From: TMED69 sp036130055
GTDB lineage: Bacteria > Pseudomonadota > Gammaproteobacteria > Ga0077536
DNA: 26,939 bases
Direction of reading: 5' to 3'
NCBI GenBank assembly: GCA_036130055.1
Contig: JAYYOR010000004.1
Location: forward strand, 1 to 26,939
The first letter of the stretch is position 1. Every line of letters starts with the position of its first letter. Under the pieces are notes generated by a model. It did no database searches. It saw only the letters and a program-made list of their open reading frames with translations, and was not told where the DNA came from. The position numbers and the translations under genes are program-made. This document shows positions 15,858 to 23,699 of the stretch, piece after piece.

Positions 15858-16846
15858 TTTTTACTTACCCTTGGATTAAAAAAGCCTGGAAGCAACTAGA
15901 GCAAGCTTACAAAGTAGGACGCTTTTCCCAGTCCCTTATAATAAGTGGCCCGCAAAATATTGGGCTAGAAAAATTACAAATTTATCTGAGCAGGGGAATT
16001 ATATGTCAAATTGACGGTCTAACGCCTTGCAATAATTGCAATGCCTGTCACCTGTCGGAAAGCCTATCACACCCTGACCTTTCGCTTTTAGGTGGTTATA
16101 ACGAAGAAAGTCCAATAAGCATCGACAATATTAGGACTTCACTGGAGTTTCTTAACTCTAAGTCTGTAATATCTAATAACAAAGTTTTACAAATTAATCT
16201 CAATTATGGATACAGCTACAGTGCTATTAGCGCGATTTTAAAAATTTTAGAAGAACCGCCTTCGAATAGTTACCTCATTATTAGAATTAATAATTCAAGT
16301 AAATTACCAAAAACAATAATCGGTCGATGCCAAGTTTTAAAAATAAACCAACCAGACTGCAAAACAGTTGCCGATTGGCATGATAAACAATATTCAAGGA
16401 CGGTTGATAGCGAAAATTTTCAGGGTTTATGTGCCGCATCCTCAGTTTTACCTTCAAGCGACTTAATGACAGATGATGTTCATCAAGTAGCTGAATTAAT
16501 TATAAATTTTTTTTGGGACCTTTATAAAAAAAAGAACGATTTTGACATTTTCTTTAAAAAAATAAATGAATATGTTCAGGGTTCAATTCTTGATGGTTAT
16601 GAATTAGCTTTATACATGATTATACTAATCCAATGCGGGCAGCAGCCTCGTAATTCTTTTATATCAGCTTCTAAAAAACAAGAACTCAGACAACTGAGCA
16701 ATATTGTGAAGGAAGAAAATTTGTTAAATAGCCTAAGTTATATCGCCAACATCAAGCGACTATGTTTTAATAGTCCTGGTGTAAAAGCTTCTGACGTGTC
16801 AGATTTGATATTCACAAATTGTTTGGAGTTATTTAGTGAAGAATAA
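15815..16846 (+). CDS. holB: DNA polymerase III subunit delta'
   Basis: Stator subunit of the clamp-loader complex that opens the beta clamp during replication. 343 residues (E. coli 334). The N-terminal AAA+ fold has a degenerate P-loop (SGPQNIGLEKL), as expected for delta', which does not hydrolyse ATP. Zinc cysteines are C64, C72, C75 and C78. LKILEEPPSNSYLII is the conserved sensor region. The SRC motif reads GRC, keeping the arginine. ATG 15815 is the only standard start, and gives a 43-bp overlap with tmk. The C-terminal third is poorly conserved. Context tmk-holB-pilZ-tatD supports the call. Confidence 0.9.
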   Translation: MPKRPGTASQKNDLIFTYPWIKKAWKQLEQAYKVGRFSQSLIISGPQNIGLEKLQIYLSRGIICQIDGLTPCNNCNACHLSESLSHPDLSLLGGYNEESPISIDNIRTSLEFLNSKSVISNNKVLQINLNYGYSYSAISAILKILEEPPSNSYLIIRINNSSKLPKTIIGRCQVLKINQPDCKTVADWHDKQYSRTVDSENFQGLCAASSVLPSSDLMTDDVHQVAELIINFFWDLYKKKNDFDIFFKKINEYVQGSILDGYELALYMIILIQCGQQPRNSFISASKKQELRQLSNIVKEENLLNSLSYIANIKRLCFNSPGVKASDVSDLIFTNCLELFSEE

Positions 16847-17171
16847 GGTCTTATCATTGAGCATAAAAGATAAAAGTGCGTTATACGCCTCGTACATGCC
16901 ATTTTTAGAAAATGGTGGAATATTCATTCCATCTGAACAAAGTTTTGAATTAGGGGAGGAAGTCTTCATGTTAGTTAATCTAGTTGACGACAATGAGAAA
17001 ATGCCACTTTCCGGGAAAGTTGTTTGGATTACTCCAAAGGGAGCTCAAAATAATAAAACCGCTGGAGTGGGCGTTCAATTCAACTCGTTAGACAAAGGTG
17101 CAACAAAAGATAAAATAGAAAAATTATTGGCCGGCGCCCTAGGTTCGGATAGAAAAAATCACACGATGTAG
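16836..17171 (+). CDS. pilZ: PilZ domain protein, type IV pilus assembly type
   Basis: Small cytoplasmic protein needed for type IV pilus assembly in Pseudomonas and Xanthomonas, where it binds the ATPase PilB/FimX system. 111 residues with the PilZ barrel blocks NGGIFIPS, LGEEVFMLVNL, GKVVWITP and AGVGVQF. The RxxxR and (D/N)xSxxG motifs that bind cyclic di-GMP are absent, as in the pilus-type PilZ. Start is GTG 16836, 7 nt after GGAG (16825-16828) and overlapping holB by 11 bp. The holB-pilZ-tatD order is the same as in P. aeruginosa. No other pilus gene is in the window. Confidence 0.88.
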   Translation: MKNKVLSLSIKDKSALYASYMPFLENGGIFIPSEQSFELGEEVFMLVNLVDDNEKMPLSGKVVWITPKGAQNNKTAGVGVQFNSLDKGATKDKIEKLLAGALGSDRKNHTM

Positions 17172-17175
17172 CAGT

Positions 17176-17973
17176 ATGATTATCGATTCTCATTGCCATA
17201 TTCCACTTATTTCCAAAAACAAATCGGAACAAGCGAAAATCATCAAACGAGCGATAGACGCTGGTGTACAGCACATGCTATGCGTATGTGTCGACCTCGA
17301 TTCACTTGATGATGTCTTGTATTGCGCGAAAAATTTTAAGGAGGTGTCCGCCTCAGTGGGAGTCCATCCGACTTTCGTCGAGGGAGATATTGCCTCGGTT
17401 GAAGAAATTGCGGCACTTGCTGAGGATTCAAATGTCGTTGCTATTGGAGAAACCGGGCTTGATTTTTATCAAGACGGATTCAACGTGGCCCGACAGACAA
17501 AACAGTTTCGAAATCATATTGTTTGCGCCAAGGATTTAAACAAGCCATTAATCATTCATTGCAGAAATTCAGCAGATAATTTGATAAAAATAATGACTGA
17601 AGAAAATGCAGGTCTTGCTGGCGGTGTAATGCATTGTTTTGTCGAAGACTGGAAAACAGCGAAGGCTGCGATGAACCTTGGTTTTTTTATTTCTTTTTCG
17701 GGTATTTTAACTTTCAAAAATGCAAGAGAGCTACAGGAAGTTGCCAAAAAAATACCGTTGGAGAGGATTCTAGTAGAAACGGATTCACCTTGGCTTAGTC
17801 CTGTTCCGTTGCGCGGTAAAACGAATCAGCCCGCTCACGTCGTTCATACTTTGCGATTTTTAGCGGACCTGCGGGGTGAAGATGTAGACTTACTTGCAAA
17901 CAAAACTTCAGAGAACTTTTGCCGTTTATTTGGTGTAAAGCAACTAGACGAAAATACCGCAACAATTGCTTAA
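17176..17973 (+). CDS. TatD family metal-dependent hydrolase (YcfH-like)
   Basis: TIM-barrel metal-dependent nuclease family with DNase or exonuclease activity; the exact substrate of the YcfH branch is not settled. 265 residues. Metal ligands are visible in order: H6 and H8 in DSHCH, Glu in GETGLDF, His in IIHCR, His in MHCF and Asp in VETDSPWL. Starts 4 bp after pilZ and ends the housekeeping block; the next genes belong to propionate metabolism. Confidence 0.93.
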   Translation: MIIDSHCHIPLISKNKSEQAKIIKRAIDAGVQHMLCVCVDLDSLDDVLYCAKNFKEVSASVGVHPTFVEGDIASVEEIAALAEDSNVVAIGETGLDFYQDGFNVARQTKQFRNHIVCAKDLNKPLIIHCRNSADNLIKIMTEENAGLAGGVMHCFVEDWKTAKAAMNLGFFISFSGILTFKNARELQEVAKKIPLERILVETDSPWLSPVPLRGKTNQPAHVVHTLRFLADLRGEDVDLLANKTSENFCRLFGVKQLDENTATIA

Positions 17974-18023
17974 AAAAGCTAAAAGAATTAAAATTAATCC
18001 TTAAAATTTTAGTTGTGAGTCAA

Positions 18024-18917
18024 ATGTCTTTAAGCTCTTTATTAAAAAAAGAAGTTACCTCAGGTCAACCGCTCAGAATTGTTGGTACGATTAATGCCTA
18101 TTGTGCGTTAATGGCAGAAAAAATAGGACACAAGGCTTTGTATCTGTCGGGTGGAGGTGTAGCGGCCTCATCATATGGCGTACCAGACCTTGCTATCACT
18201 ACTCTTGACAATGTACTAGAAGACGTCAGAAGGATAAGCGGAGTCAGCAAACTGCCGCTATTAGTTGATGCGGACACGGGCTGGGGTGGAGCTTTTAATA
18301 TAGCTAAGACCGTTACCGAAATGGAAAGGGCAGGAGCAAGCGCTATCCACATTGAAGATCAGGTGTCACAAAAGCGATGCGGACATAGGCCTAATAAAGA
18401 AATTGTAAGCACCGATGAGATGACCGATAGGATAAAAGCAGCTGTAGATGCAAGGAAAAATACGGATTTTGTCATCATGGCTCGAACAGACGCTTTAGCA
18501 GTGGAAGGTATCAATTCGGCTTTAGAGAGATCTCAAGCATGCGTGGAAGCGGGAGCAGATATGATATTTCCGGAAGCTTTAACCGAACTAAGCCAGTACT
18601 CGATTTTTTCTAAATCAATTAATGCCCCGATATTAGCCAACATAACCGAGTTCGGAGCAACTCCTTTGTTCAAAACCACCGAGTTATTTCAGGCGGGTGT
18701 ACAATTAGTTCTTTACCCTCTGTCAGCGTTTAGAGTGATGAGTAAGGCTGCTGAGGTCGCCTATAGCACTCTTCTGAAAGCTGATAATCAAATGAATTTG
18801 CTACCAGAAATGCAAACAAGACAGGAACTATATAATTATCTTGATTACCACAAATTCGAAAAAAAATTAGACGAATTATTCAAGTCCAATTCAAAAAACA
18901 ATGAAGTGGGAGGGTAG
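18024..18917 (+). CDS. prpB: 2-methylisocitrate lyase
   Basis: Cleaves 2-methylisocitrate to pyruvate and succinate, the last step of the methylcitrate cycle. 297 residues, matching E. coli PrpB (296). Magnesium-binding VDADTGWGG (about 81-89) and the catalytic loop KRCGHRPNK with C119 are typical; MARTDA and PEALTE follow. An in-frame ATG at 17919 lies inside tatD and gives a spurious N-terminus, so I start at 18024, 50 bp after tatD. Isocitrate lyase is excluded by the short length and the PrpB-type loop. No PrpR regulator gene is nearby. Confidence 0.95.
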   Translation: MSLSSLLKKEVTSGQPLRIVGTINAYCALMAEKIGHKALYLSGGGVAASSYGVPDLAITTLDNVLEDVRRISGVSKLPLLVDADTGWGGAFNIAKTVTEMERAGASAIHIEDQVSQKRCGHRPNKEIVSTDEMTDRIKAAVDARKNTDFVIMARTDALAVEGINSALERSQACVEAGADMIFPEALTELSQYSIFSKSINAPILANITEFGATPLFKTTELFQAGVQLVLYPLSAFRVMSKAAEVAYSTLLKADNQMNLLPEMQTRQELYNYLDYHKFEKKLDELFKSNSKNNEVGG

Positions 18918-18919
18918 TG

Positions 18920-20044
18920 ATGACCGATAAAAAATTACAAGGTGCTGGTCTAAGAGGACAATCCGCTGGCGAAACAGCCCTTTGTACAGTAGGCAAAACA
19001 GGATCAGGACTTACCTACAGAGGCTATGATATAAAAATCTTAGCTCAAAAAGCTGAATTTGAAGAAGTTGCATATCTGCTTATTTATGGTAGCCTGCCAA
19101 CCGTTAAAGAACTAGGGGATTATAAAAACAAACTAAAAGGGTTGCGTTCAATCCCAGATCCATTAAAGAGTGCTTTAGAGTTGATTCCACCTAACGCTCA
19201 TCCGATGGATGTGATGCGAACCGGATGTTCGATGCTCGGGAATTTGGAAACTGAGAAAGAATTTTCTGATCAATACGAACAAGCTGATCGAATTGTAGCA
19301 ATACTTCCATCAATAATTATTTATTGGTACCGTTTTTCCCACGAAGGAATCATGATAAACACAGATTCTGATAAAAGCTCCTTGGCGGGACATTTTCTTT
19401 CATGTTTGCATGACCGTCCTGTGGCAGAACTACACGAAAAGGTAATTAATGCCTCCCTAATTTTGTATGCGGAACATGAATTCAACGCTTCTACTTTTAC
19501 AGCAAGGGTTTGCGCCTCAACTCTATCAGATATTCATTCTTGTATTACTGGTGCCATCGGCTCGCTAAGAGGGCCTCTTCATGGCGGTGCAAATGAGGCC
19601 GCTATGGAAATGATTTCTGATTGGTCTTCGCCAGAGCAAGCCGAAAAAGAGCTTCTCAAGAAGTTATCAAATAAAGAAAAAATAATGGGCTTTGGACACG
19701 CAATCTACAGAGAATCTGATCCACGAAACGAAATTATTAAAGAATGGTCAAGAAAGTTAAGCGAGCAGAACGATAATAAAAACCTTTTTGCGGTTTCCGA
19801 AGTAGTTGACCAAGTTATGTGGCGCGAGAAGAAGTTATTCCCGAACGCTGATTTCTACCATGCTTCTGCTTATCATTACATGGATATACCGACCAAGCTT
19901 TTTACGCCAATCTTTGTTTGTTCAAGAGTGACGGGTTGGATTGCACACGTGATTGAACAACGCGAAAATAACAGAATCATACGACCAAGCGCAGATTATA
20001 CTGGGCCAGAAACACAGGTTTGGGTAGATATCGAAGATAGATAA
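18920..20044 (+). CDS. prpC: 2-methylcitrate synthase
   Basis: Condenses propionyl-CoA with oxaloacetate to 2-methylcitrate. 374 residues, citrate synthase fold. Catalytic residues are visible: H221 in GPLHGGANEA, H260 in GFGHAIYRESDPR and D311 in NADFYHAS; RPSADYTGP near the end is typical of PrpC. Many such enzymes also accept acetyl-CoA, so it could double as citrate synthase. ATG 18920 is 5 nt after GGGAGGG (18908-18914); the GTG at 18917 is too close to that site and overlaps the prpB stop. Operon partner of prpB and prpD. Confidence 0.94.
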   Translation: MTDKKLQGAGLRGQSAGETALCTVGKTGSGLTYRGYDIKILAQKAEFEEVAYLLIYGSLPTVKELGDYKNKLKGLRSIPDPLKSALELIPPNAHPMDVMRTGCSMLGNLETEKEFSDQYEQADRIVAILPSIIIYWYRFSHEGIMINTDSDKSSLAGHFLSCLHDRPVAELHEKVINASLILYAEHEFNASTFTARVCASTLSDIHSCITGAIGSLRGPLHGGANEAAMEMISDWSSPEQAEKELLKKLSNKEKIMGFGHAIYRESDPRNEIIKEWSRKLSEQNDNKNLFAVSEVVDQVMWREKKLFPNADFYHASAYHYMDIPTKLFTPIFVCSRVTGWIAHVIEQRENNRIIRPSADYTGPETQVWVDIEDR

Positions 20045-20067
20045 AAAAAGAAGATGGGAATTATTAA

Positions 20068-21516
20068 ATGAATACAAATGTAGATATAAATGAAAGGCCA
20101 AAACCAGACCCTGAATTAGTAAAAATTGCGGAATATACCTCGGATAGTCTTTCGGATAGCGATGCACCTTTTGATATTGCTAAAAATTGCTTGATTGATA
20201 CGCTTGGCTGCGGGTTTTTAGCCTTAAGGTATCCCGAATGCACAAAGCACTTAGGTCCTGTTATGGCAAATTCATATTTTATCAATGGTTCCAGAGTACC
20301 CGGGACGCAATTTGAGCTAGATCCAATCAAAGCAGCTTGGGATATAGGTTGTATGGTACGTTGGCTTGACTTTAATGATACCTGGTTGGCTGCCGAATGG
20401 GGTCATCCATCAGATAATTTAGGGGCGATTTTATCGGTATGTGACTTCGTATGTAGAAATCCTGACTTATTTAATCAGAAAAAGCTTTATGTTAGAGATA
20501 TGTTAGAAGCTATGATCAAAGCCCACGAGATTCAGGGGGTGCTTGCGATTAAAAATAGTTTTAATATGGTCGGACTTGATCATGTTTTATTAGTTCGCGT
20601 CGCATCCACAGCAGTAGCAACAAAATTATTGGGAGGAACAACAGATCAAATCGTCGATGCGGTTTCGCAAGCATGGGTTGATGGGTGTTCTTTGAGAACC
20701 TACAGACACGCACCTAATGCAGGTTCACGAAAATCTTGGGCGGCGGGTGATGCAAGTTCGAGAGCTGTCAGACTGGCCATGATGACTTTAAAAGGTGAGA
20801 TGGGCATTCCCACAGTCCTGAGCGCACCGAAATGGGGTTACTACGATGTTTTATTTAACGGTAACAAATTTGAATTCGACAGGGATTATGGGACTTACGT
20901 TATGGAAAATATCCTTTTTAAAATATCCTATCCCGCCGAGTTTCACGCCCAGACTGCTGTAGAGGCCGCAGTTACCCTTCATCCGAAAGTAAAAGATCGA
21001 CTTTCGGATATTAAAACGATTTATGTCACAACACATGAGTCAGCAATAAGAATAATTTCGAAAAAAGGGCCGCTCGCTAACCCGGCGGACAGAGATCATT
21101 GCTTGCAATATATGATAGCCGTGCCTTTGATGACAGGAAACCTAACCGCTGACCATTATGAAGACTCTTTCCATAATAATAATCCTATAATTGATGTCTT
21201 ACGAGACAAGATGGTGATCAACGAAGATAAACGCTACTCGGCTGACTACCTTGATCCTGAAAAAAGATCTATCGCTAATTCTATAAAAATTGAGTTCGAA
21301 GATGGTAGCACAACTGATGAAATTGAGGTTGAATATCCCATCGGGCATAAAAATAGGCGACAAGAAGGCATTCCTATTTTAGAGAGAAAGTTTAAGAACA
21401 ATCTCGCGACAAGATTTTCCGGAAAAAAATGTAACGAAATATATGAAATTTGCATGGCACAAGATACCCTCGAGGACATGTTGGTAAACGACTTTGTCAA
21501 TTTATTCGTCAGCTGA
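20068..21516 (+). CDS. prpD: 2-methylcitrate dehydratase PrpD
   Basis: Dehydrates 2-methylcitrate to 2-methyl-cis-aconitate. MmgE/PrpD family, 482 residues, almost the same as E. coli PrpD (483). Conserved blocks include DTLGCG near residue 47, WLDFNDTWLAAEWGHPSDN, the PNAGSRKSWAAGDASSRA stretch and SYPAEFHAQTAVEAA. Lies 23 bp after prpC. No acnD/prpF pair is present, so this route relies on PrpD plus a general aconitase for rehydration. Its last 8 bp overlap the 3' end of the convergent SQR-like gene within the palindrome GTCAGCTGAC (21508-21517). Confidence 0.95.
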   Translation: MNTNVDINERPKPDPELVKIAEYTSDSLSDSDAPFDIAKNCLIDTLGCGFLALRYPECTKHLGPVMANSYFINGSRVPGTQFELDPIKAAWDIGCMVRWLDFNDTWLAAEWGHPSDNLGAILSVCDFVCRNPDLFNQKKLYVRDMLEAMIKAHEIQGVLAIKNSFNMVGLDHVLLVRVASTAVATKLLGGTTDQIVDAVSQAWVDGCSLRTYRHAPNAGSRKSWAAGDASSRAVRLAMMTLKGEMGIPTVLSAPKWGYYDVLFNGNKFEFDRDYGTYVMENILFKISYPAEFHAQTAVEAAVTLHPKVKDRLSDIKTIYVTTHESAIRIISKKGPLANPADRDHCLQYMIAVPLMTGNLTADHYEDSFHNNNPIIDVLRDKMVINEDKRYSADYLDPEKRSIANSIKIEFEDGSTTDEIEVEYPIGHKNRRQEGIPILERKFKNNLATRFSGKKCNEIYEICMAQDTLEDMLVNDFVNLFVS

Positions 21517-22732
21517 CAGTACTTGATTGGAGCTTTTTTACTAATGGTTTTGTAAGTAGGTTTTTATAATTTCTAGGGTCACTTTTTTCCGATATCAAGT
21601 AACCTAGCATAGACTTAGTAGTTATTGCCGGTAGCATTTTTGATTCGTCTAATTCTAAGAATTTTAGTCTATAGTTCGATCGCTTAAATGGCGTTGAATA
21701 CAACGAAAATGAGTGTGCGCCGTTAAATTCCTCGAGATCATTCAATCCAGTTATAGCGGTACTTATGTTCGCCAAAACTACCGAAAGCTGAGATTTAACT
21801 ACAGATATATTTTTGACACAAGGAACATTGGTAACGTCCCCAATTCCGAAAACATTATCATAATTTTTATGTTGTAGGGTAGTCTTGTCAACTGCTAAAA
21901 AGCCATTTTTGTCTGAAAGCTCACTTTGCATGATAGATTTTGATGGTGACATTTTTGGTGCTATATGAAGAAGATTATACTTTTCGGTGTATTCTTCGTC
22001 CTTAAAAGAGTCGTAAAATACGGCTTCGCGATTTTTTGGGTAAACTTTTAACAAGTTTGTTGATAATCTGTATGTTATGTTTTCTTCATCAAATATCGAC
22101 GAAAAAGACTTCCTTATGCTCAGGTTTGGGAATAAATGCTGATTTCCATCATTATATAGTATCTGAAATTTTTCTCTGATTTTTTTTTGTTTAAGAAGCG
22201 CAGTCAATATTAAAGCGATTTCTTTTGAGGGAATCACTCCATTCGATTCTCCGCCATAAAGTGTGAAAATAACTTTTCCACCGTCAATTTCATTAAAGAA
22301 TCTCTTATTCCAATCAATAGAAGAGTAATTAAATGCGGTGGTAATAAAATCTCGTCCAAGTTTTCCGTGTATTCCCTCTATTAGATCCCAGTTTGGCTGC
22401 AAGCCACTTGCAATTATTAAAATATCATAATCCACTTGAGTTCAATTAATGGTTAACAAGTGATTTTTATCGGGGTTAAACTGAGCTGCTGGTTCATTGA
22501 TCCAATTTATTGTATCGGATGGAATCAAATCAGCGATATGAACAGGGAAAGATGTTGTTTTTAAATAAAATATTGAGTGTTTAACCCAATCATTGCGGTA
22601 GTGGAGCCATTCTGCTGGTTCCACTAGAGTCAATTCGATATTTTTTCTTATCTTCCATTGATTAATAGCAGAGATTATTGACACACCGCCGAATCCTGCT
22701 CCAACCATAACGATTTTTATTTTATTATTCAT
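21509..22732 (-). pseudogene. SQR-like FAD oxidoreductase, interrupted by in-frame TGA
   Basis: Flavoprotein related to sulfide:quinone oxidoreductase, type II/SQRDL branch. The first part (22442-22732, 96 residues) has the FAD loop GAGFGG (11-16) and ends at TGA 22442-22444. The same frame goes on with TQVDYDILIIASG, the second nucleotide-binding motif, then HIAPKMSPS, TLQHKNYDNVFGIGD for FAD, down to 21509. Without the stop it would be a 407-residue protein, normal for the family. A Gly codon (GGA) is the likely ancestor, as most relatives have a Gly turn there. A GTG at 22435 could restart the second part, but that piece would lack the FAD-binding domain. The whole frame has one cysteine (in VPCVKN), so the active-site pair of SQR is missing. 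Sulfide oxidation is therefore unlikely even if the stop is an error. Confidence 0.8.
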
Positions 22733-22762
22733 GGATGTGCTGATGGTAAATAACTAATTGCG

Positions 22763-22778
22763 CATAATATATATTATG
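22763..22778. promoter_or_regulatory. 16-bp AT palindrome upstream of SQR-like gene
   Basis: CATAATATATATTATG is a perfect inverted repeat 30 bp before the SQR-like start codon. On the minus strand a TAATAT -10-like element lies within it, 16 bp after TTGCTC (22801-22796), so a bound protein would block a promoter. ArsR-type sulfide sensors bind AT-rich palindromes near such genes, but no regulator gene is in the window. Confidence 0.3.
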
Positions 22779-22811
22779 TTAAATTGATAGTTGAGCAACC
22801 TAAGATGAATT

Positions 22812-23699
22812 CTAGACGATGTAAGATTCTAGAGCTTCTTTAAAAGCTCCACTAAATCTATCTTTTTCTATATCATGTAATGCCGGTGGCTTATAATTAC
22901 TATCTAGGGACACCGACTCTAAAGACGGATGCTCTCCTTTGTAAATAAGTCCTAAAGGTAATTTTCCTTGTTCACGTAATTCAGACATCCTTCCGAACGC
23001 ACTACTTTTGTCGGTGCAATCGTACCCATCCTCTGAGTCGATGTCATAAACTCTTGTTCTCCAATCTCTGTAAGTATCATTATAAGTCACACACGGAGAA
23101 AGGACCTCTACATACCCCATTCCTTTTCCAGATTTGCTATGCGCTAGAGCCCCGGTGACTAACTTTTGTAACTGCGCTGGTTGGCCTGCATAAGCTCTCG
23201 CTAAATAAGTAGAACCAGGGATGCTCAAACCAAACATTATAGGGTCTAAGTCTTCTTCTAGATTTTGGGCGACGCCTTTAGATGACGAATTTTTCCACCC
23301 TTCAGGTGCTGTAGGTGAAGCTTGACCTTTCGTTAGGCCATAGGTGCCATTATTCATCACTATATAAGCAACTCCCGGATTCCTCTTGAATGCATGCAAC
23401 AAATGCCCACCTCCAATCGCGTATCCATCGCCATCACCACCAACTCCGACCACTGTAAGCTCTGGATTTGCTAATTTGGCCCCGGTGCAGGTCGGTAAAA
23501 CTCTGCCATGCAACGTGTGATATCCGTAACAGGACAGGTTATTTTGAAGTGTTCCAGAACAGCCTATACCAGCCACCACAAAGCGTTCATGCTCTGGTAT
23601 TCCCAATTCTTCAAAACCACCAATTAACGCGTGTAAAACGCCGAAATCGCCACATCCGGCACACCATATGGGACGAGATGGGGTAAAAGTCTTAGTCAT
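22812..23699 (-). CDS. korB: 2-oxoacid:ferredoxin oxidoreductase, beta subunit
   Basis: Thiamine-diphosphate subunit of a 2-oxoacid:ferredoxin oxidoreductase, probably for 2-oxoglutarate (2-oxoglutarate + CoA to succinyl-CoA + CO2, or the reverse). 295 residues. The four cysteines for the [4Fe-4S] cluster are C13 and C16 (WCAGCGD), C47 (GIGCSG) and C203 (SPCVTYND). The TPP motif is GGDGDGYAIGGGHLLHA (from about residue 87) with MNNGTYGLTKGQ. Start ATG overlaps the korA stop by 4 bp, so the subunits are translationally coupled. KorB is intact, unlike KorA. Substrate choice cannot be fixed from sequence alone. Confidence 0.92.
   Translation of the reverse strand: MTKTFTPSRPIWCAGCGDFGVLHALIGGFEELGIPEHERFVVAGIGCSGTLQNNLSCYGYHTLHGRVLPTCTGAKLANPELTVVGVGGDGDGYAIGGGHLLHAFKRNPGVAYIVMNNGTYGLTKGQASPTAPEGWKNSSSKGVAQNLEEDLDPIMFGLSIPGSTYLARAYAGQPAQLQKLVTGALAHSKSGKGMGYVEVLSPCVTYNDTYRDWRTRVYDIDSEDGYDCTDKSSAFGRMSELREQGKLPLGLIYKGEHPSLESVSLDSNYKPPALHDIEKDRFSGAFKEALESYIV

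Noticed and set aside
16836..17171. PilZ protein lacking cyclic di-GMP motifs as a novelty
   Set aside because: This is the normal state of the pilus-type PilZ found at the same position in Pseudomonas.
17919..18023. Longer PrpB start at 17919
   Set aside because: It overlaps tatD by 55 bp and encodes a basic extension not found in PrpB; ATG 18024 matches the family length.
22442..22444. Selenocysteine or TGA reassignment in the SQR-like gene
   Set aside because: The expected residue is Gly, not Cys; no selenium genes are seen; TGA serves as the normal stop of several genes here, such as mltG and fabD.
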